A DNA stretch of 64,000 bases from Saccharomonospora sp. NB11 (GTDB taxonomy: Bacteria > Actinomycetota > Actinomycetes > Mycobacteriales > Pseudonocardiaceae). Positions 47,401 to 56,400 of this stretch are shown here, piece after piece. The notes beneath the pieces are model-generated. The model was not told the origin of the DNA. It saw nothing but the letters and a program-made list of their open reading frames with translations, and did not search any database. The translations under genes were made by a program, and so were the position numbers. Each line of letters starts with the position of its first letter. Within the stretch, counting starts at the first letter, position 1. The DNA is taken from NCBI RefSeq assembly GCF_015910535.1, contig NZ_JACBJG010000013.1, positions 1 to 64,000 on the forward strand, written 5' to 3'.

Positions 47401-50400
47401 AGACGCACCCGGCCGTGGCGAACGCGACCGTGGTGGTGCGCCGGAAGCCGACCGGTGGCAAGGACCTCGTCGGCTACGTCGTGCTCACCGACGGCGAGCA
47501 GGCCGAACCGGCGGCACTGCGGGCGTACGTCGCCGAGCGGTTGCCGCAGTACATGGTTCCGGTCGCGGTGATGGTGCTCGACGAGTTCCCCCTCACCCCG
47601 AACGGCAAGATCGACCGTCGAGCGCTGCCGGACCCCGAACTCGGCGCCGACGCGGAGTCGCGGGCGGCGAGCACACCGGTGGAGCGCGCGCTGAGCGAGG
47701 TGTTCACCGAGGTGCTCGGTGTGCCGGACGTCGGGGCCGAGGTGGGCTTCTTCGACCTCGGTGGCGACAGCATCCAGGCGACCCAGCTCGTGGCCCGTGC
47801 GCGGGAGGCGGGCTTCGTGTTCACGGTCCGCGACGTCTTCACCCATCAGACCGTCGCGGGCCTCGCGGAGGTGGCGACCCCGGTGGCCGAGGCCGCTCCG
47901 GTGGTCGAGGACATCGGTACGGGCGAGATTCCGCTGCTGCCGGTCATGGAACGGCAGCGGCAGCTCGGCGGCTCGGTCGTCGGCTTCGACCTGTCGGCCA
48001 CGGTCGTCCTGCCCCGGGACGTCGACGAGGAGCGGCTGACGACGGCGTTGCAGGCCGTGCTCGACCACCACGACGCCCTGCGGACGCACCTGGCGGTGGA
48101 CGCGGACGGCGGGTGGTCGCTGCACGCGGCCGAGCCCGGCACCGTGCGAGCCTCCGACCTCCTGCGTCGTGTCGAGCTCGCGGAGGAGTCGGACCCGGCC
48201 GCCCGCATCGCCGAGGAGTCGGCCGCGGCCAAGCTCCGGCTCGACCCCGAGGCGGGCGTGATGGTGCAGGCGGTGTGGTTCGACACCGGCGACCGGCCGG
48301 GCAGGTTGCTGCTGGCCGTCCACCACTTCGTGGTCGACGGTGTGTCGTGGCGCGTCCTGCTCGCCGACCTGGCCGCCGCGTGGGACGCCGTCGTGGAGGG
48401 CCGCACACCGGAGTTGCCGAAGGTCGGGACGTCGCTGCGTGGGTGGGCCGGTCGGGTCGCCTCCGAGTCCGCGCGCGCCGCGTACCGGGCCGAGTTGCCG
48501 CACTGGCGGGGCGTCCTGAACGACGTCACCCCGGTGGTGGCCGGTCGGCTGGACCCGGAGCGCGACGTGACCGGAACCGAGGGCAGGCTGAGCGTCAGCC
48601 TGCCGGTCGAGGACACCTCGCCGCTGGTGACCGGGGTGCCGGGGACCTTCCGCAGCGGCATCCAGGACGTGCTGCTGACCGCCTTCGGGATCGCGGTCGC
48701 GCGGTGGCGGGAACGCCGGTCCGGCGAGAGTGCTTCCGTGGTGGTGGACGTGGAGAGCCACGGCAGGCACGAGCAGGTCGTCGAGGGTGTGGACCTCTCC
48801 CGCACGGTGGGGTGGTTCACCAGCATCTACCCGGTGAGCCTCGACGCCGGCGCGCTGTCGTGGGAGGCCGTGACCGAGGCGCGCGGCGAACTCGCCCAGG
48901 CCGTCGTGGGCACGGGCAAGCGGTTGCGCCAGGTTCCCGACAAGGGGCTCGGCTACGGCGTGCTGCGGTATCTCGACCCCGAGAGCGCCTCGGAACTCGC
49001 CGAGTTGCCCACCCCCGACGTGCTGTTCAACTACCTCGGCCGTGTGCCCGTGACCGAGGAGGAGACGCCCTGGCTGCCGCCGAAGGACGAGCCGGGTGAC
49101 GGTGCCGCGCCGGGTGCGGCGGCCGTCCGGCCGCTCACCCACCCGCTGGAGGTCAACGCGGTCACGCAGGACGGCCCGGACGGTCCGCGGCTCACCGCGA
49201 ACTGGAGCTGGGCGAGCTCGCTGCTCACCGAGGACGACGTGCGGGAGCTCGCCGACGCGTGGTTCGAGGCACTGCGGGCCATCACCCGCTGCGCGCAGGC
49301 GGTCGACGAGCGGCTCGTCGAGATCGAGGCGGACGAGCCCGAGACGACGTCGACCGGTGTCGCCGACGACCCGCTGCACTCGCCGATTCCCACCGGCGAC
49401 CGCAGTGGCGGGGTGGGACTGACGTTCGGCCAGCTGGAGTTCCTCCTGCAGCCGGTCGGACCGAACCACGCCCACCACGGCGTCATCGTCGCCTGGCGGG
49501 TGCGCGGCGACCTCGACGTCGAGGCACTGGAGCGGAGCCTGGACGACCTCGTCGTCCGCCACGACATCCTCCGCACCCGGTACGTCTACCGGGGGTCCGC
49601 GACCATCCAGTTCGCCGATGGCCGACCCGTGTGGCCGATCGCGAAGGCCGACTTCAGCGACCTCGACGAGGCCACCCGACAGGAACGCCTCCACGCGTTG
49701 CTGCAGACGGAGACCGAGACGCCGTGGCGTATCGAGGACGGTCGTCTCGTGCGCGGACACCTGGTCCGACTCTCCGAACGCGAACACGCTCTCGTCCTCG
49801 TCGCCCACCACATCCTGGTGGACCACTGGGGCTTCAGCGTGATCATCAGCGAGCTGACCGAGCTGTACGCGGCGCACTCCACGCAACGGCCGCCGGCGCT
49901 GCCCGAGGTGATGGTCCAGCACCTCGACTACGCGGCCTGGGAACAGCACCTGCTGTCCTCGGGGGCGCTCGACGAGCACGTCGAGCATTGGCGGAAGGAG
50001 CTGGACGGCGCGGCACGGACGCTGACGTTCGAGGCGCCCGAGCACCAGCGGGCCTCGATCGTCGACGGCTACAGCCACAGCTTCGTGGTCGACGCCGAGG
50101 TCATGAACGCGGTGAAGGACGCCGCCCGCAAGGAGGGCGTGACCCTCTTCATGGTGCTGATGGCCGCCTTCCACGTGCTCCTGCACAGCTACTCGGGTGC
50201 GTCGGACATCGCGGTGAGCCATCCGCTCGCGGGGCGGGAGCGTCCGGAGAGCCGGTCGATGGTCGGCCCGTTCATCAACGTGATCCTCAACCGCTCGCGG
50301 ATGAAGGACGACCCGACGTTCAGCGAGCTGGTGCAGCAGGTGTACCAGGCGGAACTCGACGCCTACTCGCACCAGAACGTGCCGTTGCGCGCGCTGGTGC

Positions 50401-50783
50401 ACGACGGGGTCATCGGCGAGGGCAACCAGCTCCCGCTGCGGCTCATGCTGAACCTGCTCGGGGTGCCCGGCAGCTCGCTGACGTTGGAGAACCTGGACGT
50501 CGAGCCGCTGAACATGCGGGTCGGCGACGAGAGCCCGCTGCCCGAACTGATCACCGCGATCGAGCCGCACAACCTCGACCTCTACCTCGTGGCGCGCGAG
50601 CGAGAGGGAGCGTTGCGGGGCATGTGGGTGTACTCGCCGGACTACCTGGAGCCCGAGGTGATGGGTGCGCTGGTGCGGTACTGGCCCGCGCTGCTCGACC
50701 TCGTCGCCCACAACCCGCACCTGACGGTCTCGCAGCTGCGTGACCGCATCCGGGAGGTCGACGACACGGAGGCGGGACGGTGA
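41493..50783 (+). CDS. terminal NRPS: C-A-PCP-C-A-PCP-E-C
   Basis: 3096 residues. C1 HHIVADL (168-173). A1 code reads about D-I-L-Q-L-C-M-I-Y-K starting at Asp690, close to glycine codes but not exact. PCP1 Ser1035. C2 HHIAADG (1218-1223). A2 code about D-A-Y-F-L-G-I-T-F-K starting at Asp1750, like Ile/Val codes. PCP2 Ser2093 with GGDS, the form found before E domains. E domain HHFVVDG (2277-2282), [20 protein letters not shown] and LFNYLGR, so the second residue becomes D. A last C domain has HHILVDH (2772-2777) and follows an E domain, as DCL types do. It ends the protein: no A, PCP or TE follows. Chain release or transfer to an external amine, perhaps an aminoacyl-carrier, is implied. ATG 41493 overlaps the PKS stop (ATGA). 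Confidence 0.95.
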   Translation: MTDIDLSSLSPAEKRALLAERLRKRGTKSPVRRRRFPASFPQQRMWFLDQLDPGSSAYNVSAAVRVHGKLDIDLWRRCLAEITRRHESLRTTFDEVDGEPVQVVHDTGELELTVVDCAHLHGPDGEAGIKELARKEFARPFDLGKGPLMRMRFLRLADDEHVLLLTMHHIVADLWSTSVLFGELVTLYQAEVTGSKAELPKLPVQYADYASWQRKKLSGPAFAAEVDYWKQSLEGAPPILELPTDRPRPAVLSSRGGSRPFHLSAAQMDRVRELSQRMGVTPFMTMLAAYVVLLHRYSREDDIVVGVPVANRGQAEVEPLIGYFVNTLALRNDVSGNPSFAELLGRVRQVCLQGFAHQEVPFDRLVEELCPERDLSRSPIFQVSFVFQNIPVPEFDVGGLRLELMDVESTTARFDLELQVFERADGLDGYFEYNSELFDAATIDRLGAHLKVLIDNLLTDPDQPILDIALLTEEEERQQRQEREDTRRDWSDRRLTHERIEGQADTRPDKEAVYCEGRTLTYAELDTAANRLAHRLRRHGVGRDVLVGVSLERSLDMVVAVLAVLKAGGAYVPLDPKLPPDRMAFMLEDSELPVLLTESSVKPNLPESKATKLCVDELAAELAEESAERPAVEVSGDDLAYVIYTSGSTGRPKGVQLPHRALHNLFHAMKEWPGIDADDSLLAVTTLSFDIATLELLLPLVEGARVVLATREVATDGKLLADEMAVTGATMMQATPSTWRMLLDAGWQGRPGLRGLICGEALPPDLARRLRAKGVDLWNMYGPTETTIYSLGTRIVDDTITIGGPIANTEVHILDAEGRPVPPGVPGELFIGGAGLARGYLNRPELTAERFVDNPFDSEITDWLYGTGDLVRRRADGRIDYLGRLDHQVKLRGYRIELGEIESVLLWQEQVKDTVVVVREDVPGDQRLVAYVVPDPAAGSEDEVRRQLRSALAAKLPDYMVPSAFVLLDALPRTPSGKTDRNALPAPEMSRQGGERTYVAPRTAEEKTLCELFSQVLGVPEVGIDDSFFALGGHSLLATRLVSRIRATLDVELPVRSLFEKPTVAELAELLREEDTDTRPALRPMPRPDSLPLSFAQRRLWFLHQMEGPSPTYNLPMVLRLSGELDVDGLRAALADVVARHESLRTVFPETTGAPCQRVLAPEQARPSLPVTEVGEDEVDEAVAASVRHTFDLATEIPLYAELFAVEPDTHVLAVVVHHIAADGWSLAPLRHELAVAYRARCAGEQPGWEPLPVQYADYTLWQREFLGSAEEPDSTWTRQLDYWRRELAGLPERIELPTDRPYPAEASHEGDTLTFRWDDKLHEGLARVARECDVSMFMVLDAALAVLLGRLGAGDDIPLGVANAGRDDEATENLIGFFTNTLVLRHRLSDRQTFRELLAAVRERTLDALAHRDIPFDALVDSLRPTRSMAHHPLIQVMLSWQTVSDETLDLPGVTAEPMVVGTKTARMDLSFLLYEHLDTDGSPRGLDGGIEYNADVFDAETVRTMVQRLRRVLLAMVADPDQPIGKVDLLTSGERHRVLEEWNGTTSTVPDEGLPELFRAQVARTPDAVAISCGSERLTYAELSEASDRLALRLRALGVGTGDGDSAVCLLMERSIRLVVAILAVVKAGGVYVPLDARYPRSRMRMIMEDTGATVLLVDGSENDLPDTEGVHVLDVTADHDEAGDPATLEVATVSPEKAVYVMYTSGSTGRPKGVTVTHRNVAALAADHVWRSGRHERVLMHSPTAFDASTYEMWVPLLSGGHVVVAPAGELDPDTLVRTITENDVTAAFFTTALFNLLVERAPTALAGIREILTGGEAHSPAIITKALESCPDTRLVNIYGPTETTTFVVLQPLESIVDGVVPIGRAMDDTRAYVLDEGLRPVPVGVPGELYLAGEGLARGYLGQPGLTAQRFVASRFGAPGERMYRTGDLVRWRPNGQLEYLGRTDNQVKIRGFRIEPGEIESVLETHPAVANATVVVRRKPTGGKDLVGYVVLTDGEQAEPAALRAYVAERLPQYMVPVAVMVLDEFPLTPNGKIDRRALPDPELGADAESRAASTPVERALSEVFTEVLGVPDVGAEVGFFDLGGDSIQATQLVARAREAGFVFTVRDVFTHQTVAGLAEVATPVAEAAPVVEDIGTGEIPLLPVMERQRQLGGSVVGFDLSATVVLPRDVDEERLTTALQAVLDHHDALRTHLAVDADGGWSLHAAEPGTVRASDLLRRVELAEESDPAARIAEESAAAKLRLDPEAGVMVQAVWFDTGDRPGRLLLAVHHFVVDGVSWRVLLADLAAAWDAVVEGRTPELPKVGTSLRGWAGRVASESARAAYRAELPHWRGVLNDVTPVVAGRLDPERDVTGTEGRLSVSLPVEDTSPLVTGVPGTFRSGIQDVLLTAFGIAVARWRERRSGESASVVVDVESHGRHEQVVEGVDLSRTVGWFTSIYPVSLDAGALSWEAVTEARGELAQAVVGTGKRLRQVPDKGLGYGVLRYLDPESASELAELPTPDVLFNYLGRVPVTEEETPWLPPKDEPGDGAAPGAAAVRPLTHPLEVNAVTQDGPDGPRLTANWSWASSLLTEDDVRELADAWFEALRAITRCAQAVDERLVEIEADEPETTSTGVADDPLHSPIPTGDRSGGVGLTFGQLEFLLQPVGPNHAHHGVIVAWRVRGDLDVEALERSLDDLVVRHDILRTRYVYRGSATIQFADGRPVWPIAKADFSDLDEATRQERLHALLQTETETPWRIEDGRLVRGHLVRLSEREHALVLVAHHILVDHWGFSVIISELTELYAAHSTQRPPALPEVMVQHLDYAAWEQHLLSSGALDEHVEHWRKELDGAARTLTFEAPEHQRASIVDGYSHSFVVDAEVMNAVKDAARKEGVTLFMVLMAAFHVLLHSYSGASDIAVSHPLAGRERPESRSMVGPFINVILNRSRMKDDPTFSELVQQVYQAELDAYSHQNVPLRALVHDGVIGEGNQLPLRLMLNLLGVPGSSLTLENLDVEPLNMRVGDESPLPELITAIEPHNLDLYLVAREREGALRGMWVYSPDYLEPEVMGALVRYWPALLDLVAHNPHLTVSQLRDRIREVDDTEAGR

Positions 50784-50811
50784 CGTTCCACGGCACGCAA
50801 GGGAGGACGCG

Positions 50812-51552
50812 ATGAACGGCGGACGCAGGCCGGTGGCTCTGGTCACCGGAGGATCGCGCGGGATCGGTCGCGCCACCGCGCTCCGGCTCGCCGAGGACGG
50901 CTACGACGTCGCCTTCTGCTACGTCTCCGACTCCGACGCCGCGCGGTCGTTGGAGAAGGAGCTGCTCGACCTCGGTGCGGGGGTGTACGCGCGGCGCACG
51001 GACGTGTCGGACGCGACCTCGGTCGCCGCGCTGGTCGAGGGGGCCGAGGACGCGCTCGGCCCCCTGACCGCCGTGGTCAACTCGGCAGGGGTCGTGCGTG
51101 ACATGCCTCTGGCGATGATGGAGGACGCCGACTGGAACGCCGTGCTGCGGCCGAACCTCGACGGCGTCTACCACGTCTGTCGTACCGTCGTCGAGGGCAT
51201 GATGAAGCGCCGCGGCGGCGTGATCGTCAATCTGTCGTCGATCGCGGGCCTGCACGGCAATCCGGGGCAGGCCAACTACGCGGCGGCGAAGGCGGGCATC
51301 GTCGCCTTCACCAAGTCGGTGGCCAAGGAGGTCGGCCGCTACGGCATCCGGGCGAACGTGGTGGCGCCGGGCTTCATCGACACCGATCCCGTCCGCACAC
51401 TTCCGGTCGAGGTCCTCGACCGAGCCAAACAGCGAATCCCGCTGCGTCGGCTCGGCACCCCGGACGAGGTCGCCGACCTGATCTCGTTCCTGGTTTCCGA
51501 CCGCGCGGCGTACATCAGCGGAGCCGTGTTCCAGATCGACGGCGGAATGTAG
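50812..51552 (+). CDS. short-chain dehydrogenase, FabG-like 3-oxoacyl reductase
   Basis: 246 residues, classical SDR. The NAD(P) motif TGGSRGIG is at about 12-19, then NSAGV, catalytic Ser in NLSSIAG, and YAAAK (Tyr and Lys) near 155-160; it ends in AVFQIDGGM. It reduces a 3-ketoacyl thioester. ATG 50812 follows GGGAGGAC. It is cotranscribed with the P450 genes (6-base gap). Two roles fit: in-trans reduction of the beta-ketone left by the KR-less PKS at 29210, or the ketoreduction step in making the enoyl substrate of the carboxylase/reductase at 56401. Confidence 0.92.
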   Translation: MNGGRRPVALVTGGSRGIGRATALRLAEDGYDVAFCYVSDSDAARSLEKELLDLGAGVYARRTDVSDATSVAALVEGAEDALGPLTAVVNSAGVVRDMPLAMMEDADWNAVLRPNLDGVYHVCRTVVEGMMKRRGGVIVNLSSIAGLHGNPGQANYAAAKAGIVAFTKSVAKEVGRYGIRANVVAPGFIDTDPVRTLPVEVLDRAKQRIPLRRLGTPDEVADLISFLVSDRAAYISGAVFQIDGGM

Positions 51553-51558
51553 GAGACC

Positions 51559-52776
51559 ATGTCGAAGACCGATACCGACGCCGGCCCGGGCTGCCCCATC
51601 ACCAACGGGCTGCCGACGGAGCGGGAGAACCCGTTCGACCCGCCCTCGGCTCTGGCGAGTGCCAGGGCCGAGGGGCCGATCTGCCGTATGACCTTCCCCG
51701 ACGGGCACAGCGGTTGGCTGGTGACGGGGTACCAGCAGGCCAGGGAGATCCTCGCCGACAAGCGATTCTCGTCGGCCGCCTCGCACAAACACCTGGCGTT
51801 CCCGTCCGACCGGCCCTCGGACATGGAGGCCGGGATCCCCGGGCTGTTCGAGCACATGGACCCACCGGACCACACCCGGTTCCGGCGGCGGTTGATGGGG
51901 CAGTTCACGGTGCGCCGGATGCGGCAGCTCGTGCCGAGGATCGAGGCGATCGCCGCCGAGCGCTCCGAGGCGATGCTCCACAAGGGACCGCCCGCGGACC
52001 TCGTGACGGACTACTCGGTGCCGCTCTCGTCGCAGGTGATCTGTGAACTGCTCGGGGTGCCGCTCGCCGACCGCGACCGGTTCGAGGGCGACTCGGAGAA
52101 GCTGCTGCGGCTCGACATCACGCCGGAGGAGGCGTCGGCGGGGCTGGCGGACCTCACCGCGCTCGTCAGCGAGTTGTTGCAGCGCAAGAAGGCCGAGCCC
52201 GAGGACGACGTGCTGAGCGTCCTGGTGGCCGGTGACGACATCAGCGAGCCCGAGGCCATCGGCGCGACGCTGCTGCTGCTCGTCGCCGGGCACGAGACGA
52301 CGTCCAACATGCTCTCGCTCGGCACATACGCGCTGTTGCGGCACCCGGACCAGCTCGCCAAGCTGCGTGCCGACGAGTCGCTGCTGGAGGGCGCGGTCGA
52401 GGAACTGCTGCGTTACCTCACGGTCGTGCATGTCGGGGTGCAGCGCAGTCCCACCGAGGACGTCGAGATCGCGGGCGTTCCCGTGCGGGCGGGGGAGACC
52501 GTGCTCGTGCACCTGCCGAGTGTCAACCGCGACCCCGAGCAGTTCGACGACCCCGACCGGCTCGACGTCACGGGCGGCGGAGTGGGTCACCACCTGACGT
52601 TCAGCCACGGCATCCACCAGTGCCTCGGGCAGCAGCTCGCCCGGCAGGAGCTGCGCATCGGCTTCGGCACCCTGCTGAAGCGCTTCCCGGACCTGAGCCT
52701 GGCCGAGGCGGAAGAGCCTCCGATGCGAACGAACATGGCGGTGTACGGAGTGCACCGGCTTCCGGTGAGGTGGTGA
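51559..52776 (+). CDS. cytochrome P450 (first of a tandem pair)
   Basis: 405 residues, bacterial class I P450. I-helix AGHETT (Glu246) has the normal acid-alcohol pair for O2 activation. The K-helix ExxR is in EELLRYL near 285. The heme loop FSHGIHQCLG puts the thiolate at Cys355. The ATG follows AGGAGA, which overlaps the SDR stop. It would hydroxylate or further oxidise the lipid or peptide. It is a close paralogue of the next P450; about 90 bases around the heme loop differ by a single base. No ferredoxin or reductase gene is adjacent. Confidence 0.95.
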   Translation: MSKTDTDAGPGCPITNGLPTERENPFDPPSALASARAEGPICRMTFPDGHSGWLVTGYQQAREILADKRFSSAASHKHLAFPSDRPSDMEAGIPGLFEHMDPPDHTRFRRRLMGQFTVRRMRQLVPRIEAIAAERSEAMLHKGPPADLVTDYSVPLSSQVICELLGVPLADRDRFEGDSEKLLRLDITPEEASAGLADLTALVSELLQRKKAEPEDDVLSVLVAGDDISEPEAIGATLLLLVAGHETTSNMLSLGTYALLRHPDQLAKLRADESLLEGAVEELLRYLTVVHVGVQRSPTEDVEIAGVPVRAGETVLVHLPSVNRDPEQFDDPDRLDVTGGGVGHHLTFSHGIHQCLGQQLARQELRIGFGTLLKRFPDLSLAEAEEPPMRTNMAVYGVHRLPVRW

Positions 52777-52824
52777 GGCGAGCGACGCGACGTTCGAGCT
52801 GGTGACGACCTTGTCGGGGTAGCA

Positions 52825-52868
52825 GTCGACGCCCCGGTGCTGATTCTTTTCGGACCTGGGGCGTCGAC
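52825..52868 (+). terminator. 11-bp inverted repeat between the two P450 genes
   Basis: gtcgacgcccc (52825-52835) and ggggcgtcgac (52858-52868) are perfect reverse complements with a 22-base loop, in the 133-base gap between the P450s. It could attenuate read-through or stabilise the upstream mRNA, giving different levels of the two paralogues. It could also be an operator. Confidence 0.45.
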
Positions 52869-52909
52869 CAGTCGTTCCCAGGCGAATGACGGAAGGTGAG
52901 AAGACCGAG

Positions 52910-54109
52910 ATGACCCAGAGCTCGTGCCCGATCACTAATGGACTGCCGACCCACCGTGAACGTCGCTTCGACCCGCCGGACGCGGTGCGCAGTCTGCAGG
53001 CGGATCGGCCGATCTGTCGCATGACCTTCCCCGACGGGCACAACGGCTGGCTGGTGACGGGGTACCAGCAGGCCAGGGAGATCCTCGCCGACCAACGATT
53101 CTCCTCGGACATCGCGGTCAAGCACATGGCGTTCCCCACCGATCGTCCTGCCGACCTGGAGGCCGGTGTTCCCGGTCTGATGGAACACATGGACCCGCCG
53201 GAGCACACGCGCATCCGACGGCGGCTGATGGGGCAGTTCACGGTGCGTCGAATGCGCCAGCTCGTGCCGAGGATCGAGCAGATCGCCACCGACTACGCGG
53301 AGGCGATGGTCCGCAAGGGACCGCCCGCGGACCTCGTGGACGACTTCGCCCTTCCGGTGTCGTCGAAGGTGATCTGCGAGCTGCTCGGTGTACCGTTCTC
53401 GCTGCGTGACAGGTTCGAGAGCGACTCGGAGAAGCTGCTGCGACTGGAGATCGAACCCGACGAGGCGCGGGCGGCGTTGACCGACATCACCGGCCTCGTC
53501 GACGACATCCTCAAGCGCAAGCGGGCCGAACCCGCCGACGACGTGTTCAGCGTGCTGGTGACCGCCGACGACATCGCCGAGGCGGAGATCCTCGGGGCCA
53601 CCCTCATGCTGCTCGTCGCGGGCCACGTGACGACGGCGAACACGTTGGCGCTCGGGACGTTCGCGCTGCTGCAGCATCCCGACCAGCTCGCCAAGCTGCG
53701 TGCCGACGAGTCGCTCATCGAGAACACGGTGGAGGAACTGCTGCGCTACCTCACGGTGGTGCACATCGGGGTGCAGCGCAGCCCCACCGAGGAGGTCGAG
53801 ATCGACGGGGTCACGATGCGCCCCGGCGAGGCCGTCCTCGTCCACCTGCCGAGCGTCAACCGGGACCCCTCGCGGTTCCCGGACCCCGACCGGTTCGACA
53901 TCGACAACGGTGGACTGGGCCACCTGACGTTCAGCCACGGCATCCACCAGTGCCTCGGGCAGCAGCTCGCCCGGCAGGAGCTGCGTATCGGCTTCGGCAC
54001 CCTGCTGAAGTACTTCCCCGACCTGCGGCTCGCGGTGGACCCGGAGGAGGTGCCGATGCGGTCGAACATGGCGGTCTACGGAGTACACAGCCTGCCGGTC
54101 ACCTGGTGA
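52910..54109 (+). CDS. cytochrome P450 (second of a tandem pair), I-helix acid missing
   Basis: 399 residues. The heme loop FSHGIHQCLG places Cys348, and ExxR is in EELLRYL. The I-helix reads AGHVTT: the usual Asp/Glu before the Thr pair is Val240. Known P450s with this change often do non-standard reactions or use an altered proton route, so the enzyme may not be a simple hydroxylase. Both paralogues begin with the shared CPITNGLPT block. ATG 52910 has AAGGTGAG 8 bases upstream; ATG 52886 would add 8 residues. A recent tandem duplication followed by divergence of the oxygen-activating residue is the likely history. Confidence 0.93.
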   Translation: MTQSSCPITNGLPTHRERRFDPPDAVRSLQADRPICRMTFPDGHNGWLVTGYQQAREILADQRFSSDIAVKHMAFPTDRPADLEAGVPGLMEHMDPPEHTRIRRRLMGQFTVRRMRQLVPRIEQIATDYAEAMVRKGPPADLVDDFALPVSSKVICELLGVPFSLRDRFESDSEKLLRLEIEPDEARAALTDITGLVDDILKRKRAEPADDVFSVLVTADDIAEAEILGATLMLLVAGHVTTANTLALGTFALLQHPDQLAKLRADESLIENTVEELLRYLTVVHIGVQRSPTEEVEIDGVTMRPGEAVLVHLPSVNRDPSRFPDPDRFDIDNGGLGHLTFSHGIHQCLGQQLARQELRIGFGTLLKYFPDLRLAVDPEEVPMRSNMAVYGVHSLPVTW

Positions 54110-54133
54110 ACCGGCCGGACGAGAGGGACTGAA

Positions 54134-55354
54134 GTGGTGACTGGCGCGCTGGCGGAGCGTTCGCCCTTGCGGACGTGGCGGTTCGGCAGAGTCATAGCGG
54201 CGGAGTTCGTCTCCGCGATCGGCACCCAGATGACGCTGTTGGCGCTGCCGTGGTTCGTCCTGATGACGAGCGGCTCGCCGTCACAGATGGGGCTGGTGTT
54301 CGTCGCCGAGATCCTGCCGGTGCCGCTGTTGAGCATGCCGGCGGGCTTGCTCGTGGCCCGGTGGGGTGCGCGCCGGGTCTCGATCGTCGGCGACCTCGTC
54401 AACGCCGTGCTGCTCGCGTCCGTGCCCACGCTGTATCTGCTGGACATGCTGCCGTTCGGCGTGTTGTTGACGATCGTCGCGGGTATCGGTGCGGTCAACT
54501 CGACGTACTTCCCCGCCCAGCGCATGCTCTTGTCGGAGGTCATCGGGTCCGACGAGGGCGCAGTCACCGCGGGCAACGCGTTGTTCGAGACGGCGACCTC
54601 GACGGCGAGGCTGATCGGCCCCGCCGTCGCGGGGTTCCTCGTCGGATGGGTCGGCGCCACGAACGTGTTGTGGATCGACACGGGCACGTTCGTGGTGTCG
54701 GCCCTGCTCCTGCTGGGGGTGCCGCGCGACACCGCGGCCCCGCGGCAGGAGTCCTCGTCCTCGGGCAGGATGCTGGAAGGTGTCCGCTACCTGTGGCGTG
54801 ACCAGGTGCTGCGGCGCATGTCGCTCGCGGCGTTCGGTTACGGCGCGCTGATGCCCGTCGTCATGATCGCGTTGCCCGTGATGGCCCGTGACCGTTACGA
54901 GGCGAATCCGCAGGTGGCCGGATGGTTGTTGGCCGCCTGGGGTGGGGGAACCGCGGTGGGCACGCTGATTGTCGCGTGGCTCGCCCGGCGGATTCCGCCG
55001 ATCAAGCTGGCCGCGGCCGGCAGCGTGGGCGCCGCCCTGGCGTTGTGGTTCGTGCCGTGGGACCAGCCGTTCCTCACCGAGGCGCTGGCCGTGGCGATGA
55101 GCTGCATGTTCCTGCCCGCTGTCACCGCGCCCGCGGTGGCGTTGCTGACCACCCGGCCACCGGAGCACATCCGTCCGCACGTGGTGCCGCTCTTCGGGGC
55201 GGCGGTCTTCGTGGCGAGTCCGCTCTCGTACGCGTTGGCGGGCGTGCTCTTCGAACACGTCGCGATGAGTGCCGTGCTCGCGGGGGTGGCCGTGGGCGCG
55301 ACTCTGTGCGCGTTGGTCCCGATCAGCCTGGTCCGTCGCCCGGCCGAGGACTGA
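54134..55354 (+). CDS. MFS transporter, probable exporter of the product
   Basis: 406 residues with about 12 hydrophobic segments in two halves, a central loop near 195-215 (PRQESSSSGRMLEG), and the MFS loop motif between TM2 and TM3 (GLLVARWGARRVSIVGD). It resembles the DHA/enterobactin-exporter-like group. GTG 54134 or 54137, with GAGAGGGA upstream. Last gene of the + strand run from 20697, 24 bases after the P450, so it is likely coexpressed and exports the finished lipopeptide or confers self-resistance. It is convergent with the KAS III gene. Confidence 0.92.
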   Translation: MVTGALAERSPLRTWRFGRVIAAEFVSAIGTQMTLLALPWFVLMTSGSPSQMGLVFVAEILPVPLLSMPAGLLVARWGARRVSIVGDLVNAVLLASVPTLYLLDMLPFGVLLTIVAGIGAVNSTYFPAQRMLLSEVIGSDEGAVTAGNALFETATSTARLIGPAVAGFLVGWVGATNVLWIDTGTFVVSALLLLGVPRDTAAPRQESSSSGRMLEGVRYLWRDQVLRRMSLAAFGYGALMPVVMIALPVMARDRYEANPQVAGWLLAAWGGGTAVGTLIVAWLARRIPPIKLAAAGSVGAALALWFVPWDQPFLTEALAVAMSCMFLPAVTAPAVALLTTRPPEHIRPHVVPLFGAAVFVASPLSYALAGVLFEHVAMSAVLAGVAVGATLCALVPISLVRRPAED

Positions 55355-55375
55355 CCCGGCCGGGCGTCTCCGGCG

Positions 55376-56368
55376 TCACGGGCAGCGGATCACCTGGCTC
55401 GCGTAGGCGAGTCCCGCGCCGAAACCCAACAGCAGCACCGGAGCTCCACTGGGCAGCTCGCCCCGTTCGACGAGTTTCGACAGCGCCAGCGGGACGCTGG
55501 CCGCCGAGGTGTTCCCCGAGTCGACCACGTCGCGTGCCACGATCGCGTCGCGCGCTCCGATCTTGCGGGCGATCGGTTCGATGATGCGCAGATTCGCCTG
55601 GTGGGTCACGATCCCGGCCAGGTCGGCCGGGTCGACACCTGCCCGCGCGCACGCCTCCCGGGCGACCGGGGCCAGGGTGGTCGTCGTCCAGCGGAACACC
55701 GCCTGCCCGTCCTGCCGGAACAACGCGGGCGGGCCGGTGGGCCCTGTGGTCTCGATCGTGATGCGGTCTCCGCTCTGTGGTTCCGACCCCCAGACCACGG
55801 GACCGACACCGGCGGGGCCCGGCGCGTCGGTGCCGGAGACCACGACGGCACCCGCGCCGTCACCGAAGATCACGCAGGTGGTCCGGTCCTCCCAGTCGAT
55901 GAAGTCGGACATCTTGTCGACGCCGACGACGAGCGCGTTGCGGCTGGTGCCGTTGCGGATGGCGTGGTCGGCGGTGGCGAGCGCGTAGCAGAAGCCGGAA
56001 CACGCGACGTTCACGTCGAACGTTGCCGCCGACGGGACGTCCAGCGCCCTGGCCACTCTCGCCGCGACGTTCGGCATCCGGTCGACCGCGGTCGCGGTCG
56101 CCACGACGACGAGGTCGATGTCGGTCGCGTCGAGTCCCGACCTGACGAGGGTCTTCCCGGCGGCGGCCACGGCCATGTCGGCCACCGACTCGGTGGGCGC
56201 GGCGATGTGCCGGGTGGCGACGCCGACGCGGCTGCGGATCCACTCGTCGGACGTGTCGACGCGAGCGGCGAGCTCGTCGTTGGTCACGGCGCGGGAGGGA
56301 ACGTAGTGGCCGACGGACACGATGCGGGAGGTCAGGCCGGCTCTGGGGGGTGCGGTCCGTGTTGTCAT
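55376..56368 (-). CDS. 3-oxoacyl-ACP synthase III-like (KAS III, FabH family)
   Basis: 330 residues. Catalytic Cys in NVACSGF near 118, His in THQANLR near 253, Asn in SGNTSAAS near 283. KAS III condenses an acyl-CoA with malonyl-ACP. ATG 56368 has AAGGA 6-7 bases upstream on that strand; ATG 56404 would overlap the CCR gene. It is cotranscribed with the carboxylase/reductase. The KAS III plus CCR pair is known from pathways supplying unusual alkylmalonyl-CoA extender units, as in allylmalonyl- and longer alkylmalonyl-type units. The acyl substrate is unknown. Confidence 0.93.
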   Translation of the reverse strand: MTTRTAPPRAGLTSRIVSVGHYVPSRAVTNDELAARVDTSDEWIRSRVGVATRHIAAPTESVADMAVAAAGKTLVRSGLDATDIDLVVVATATAVDRMPNVAARVARALDVPSAATFDVNVACSGFCYALATADHAIRNGTSRNALVVGVDKMSDFIDWEDRTTCVIFGDGAGAVVVSGTDAPGPAGVGPVVWGSEPQSGDRITIETTGPTGPPALFRQDGQAVFRWTTTTLAPVAREACARAGVDPADLAGIVTHQANLRIIEPIARKIGARDAIVARDVVDSGNTSAASVPLALSKLVERGELPSGAPVLLLGFGAGLAYASQVIRCP

Positions 56369-56400
56369 CGATCGTCCTTCGTCTCGCGCGGAACGGCTGC

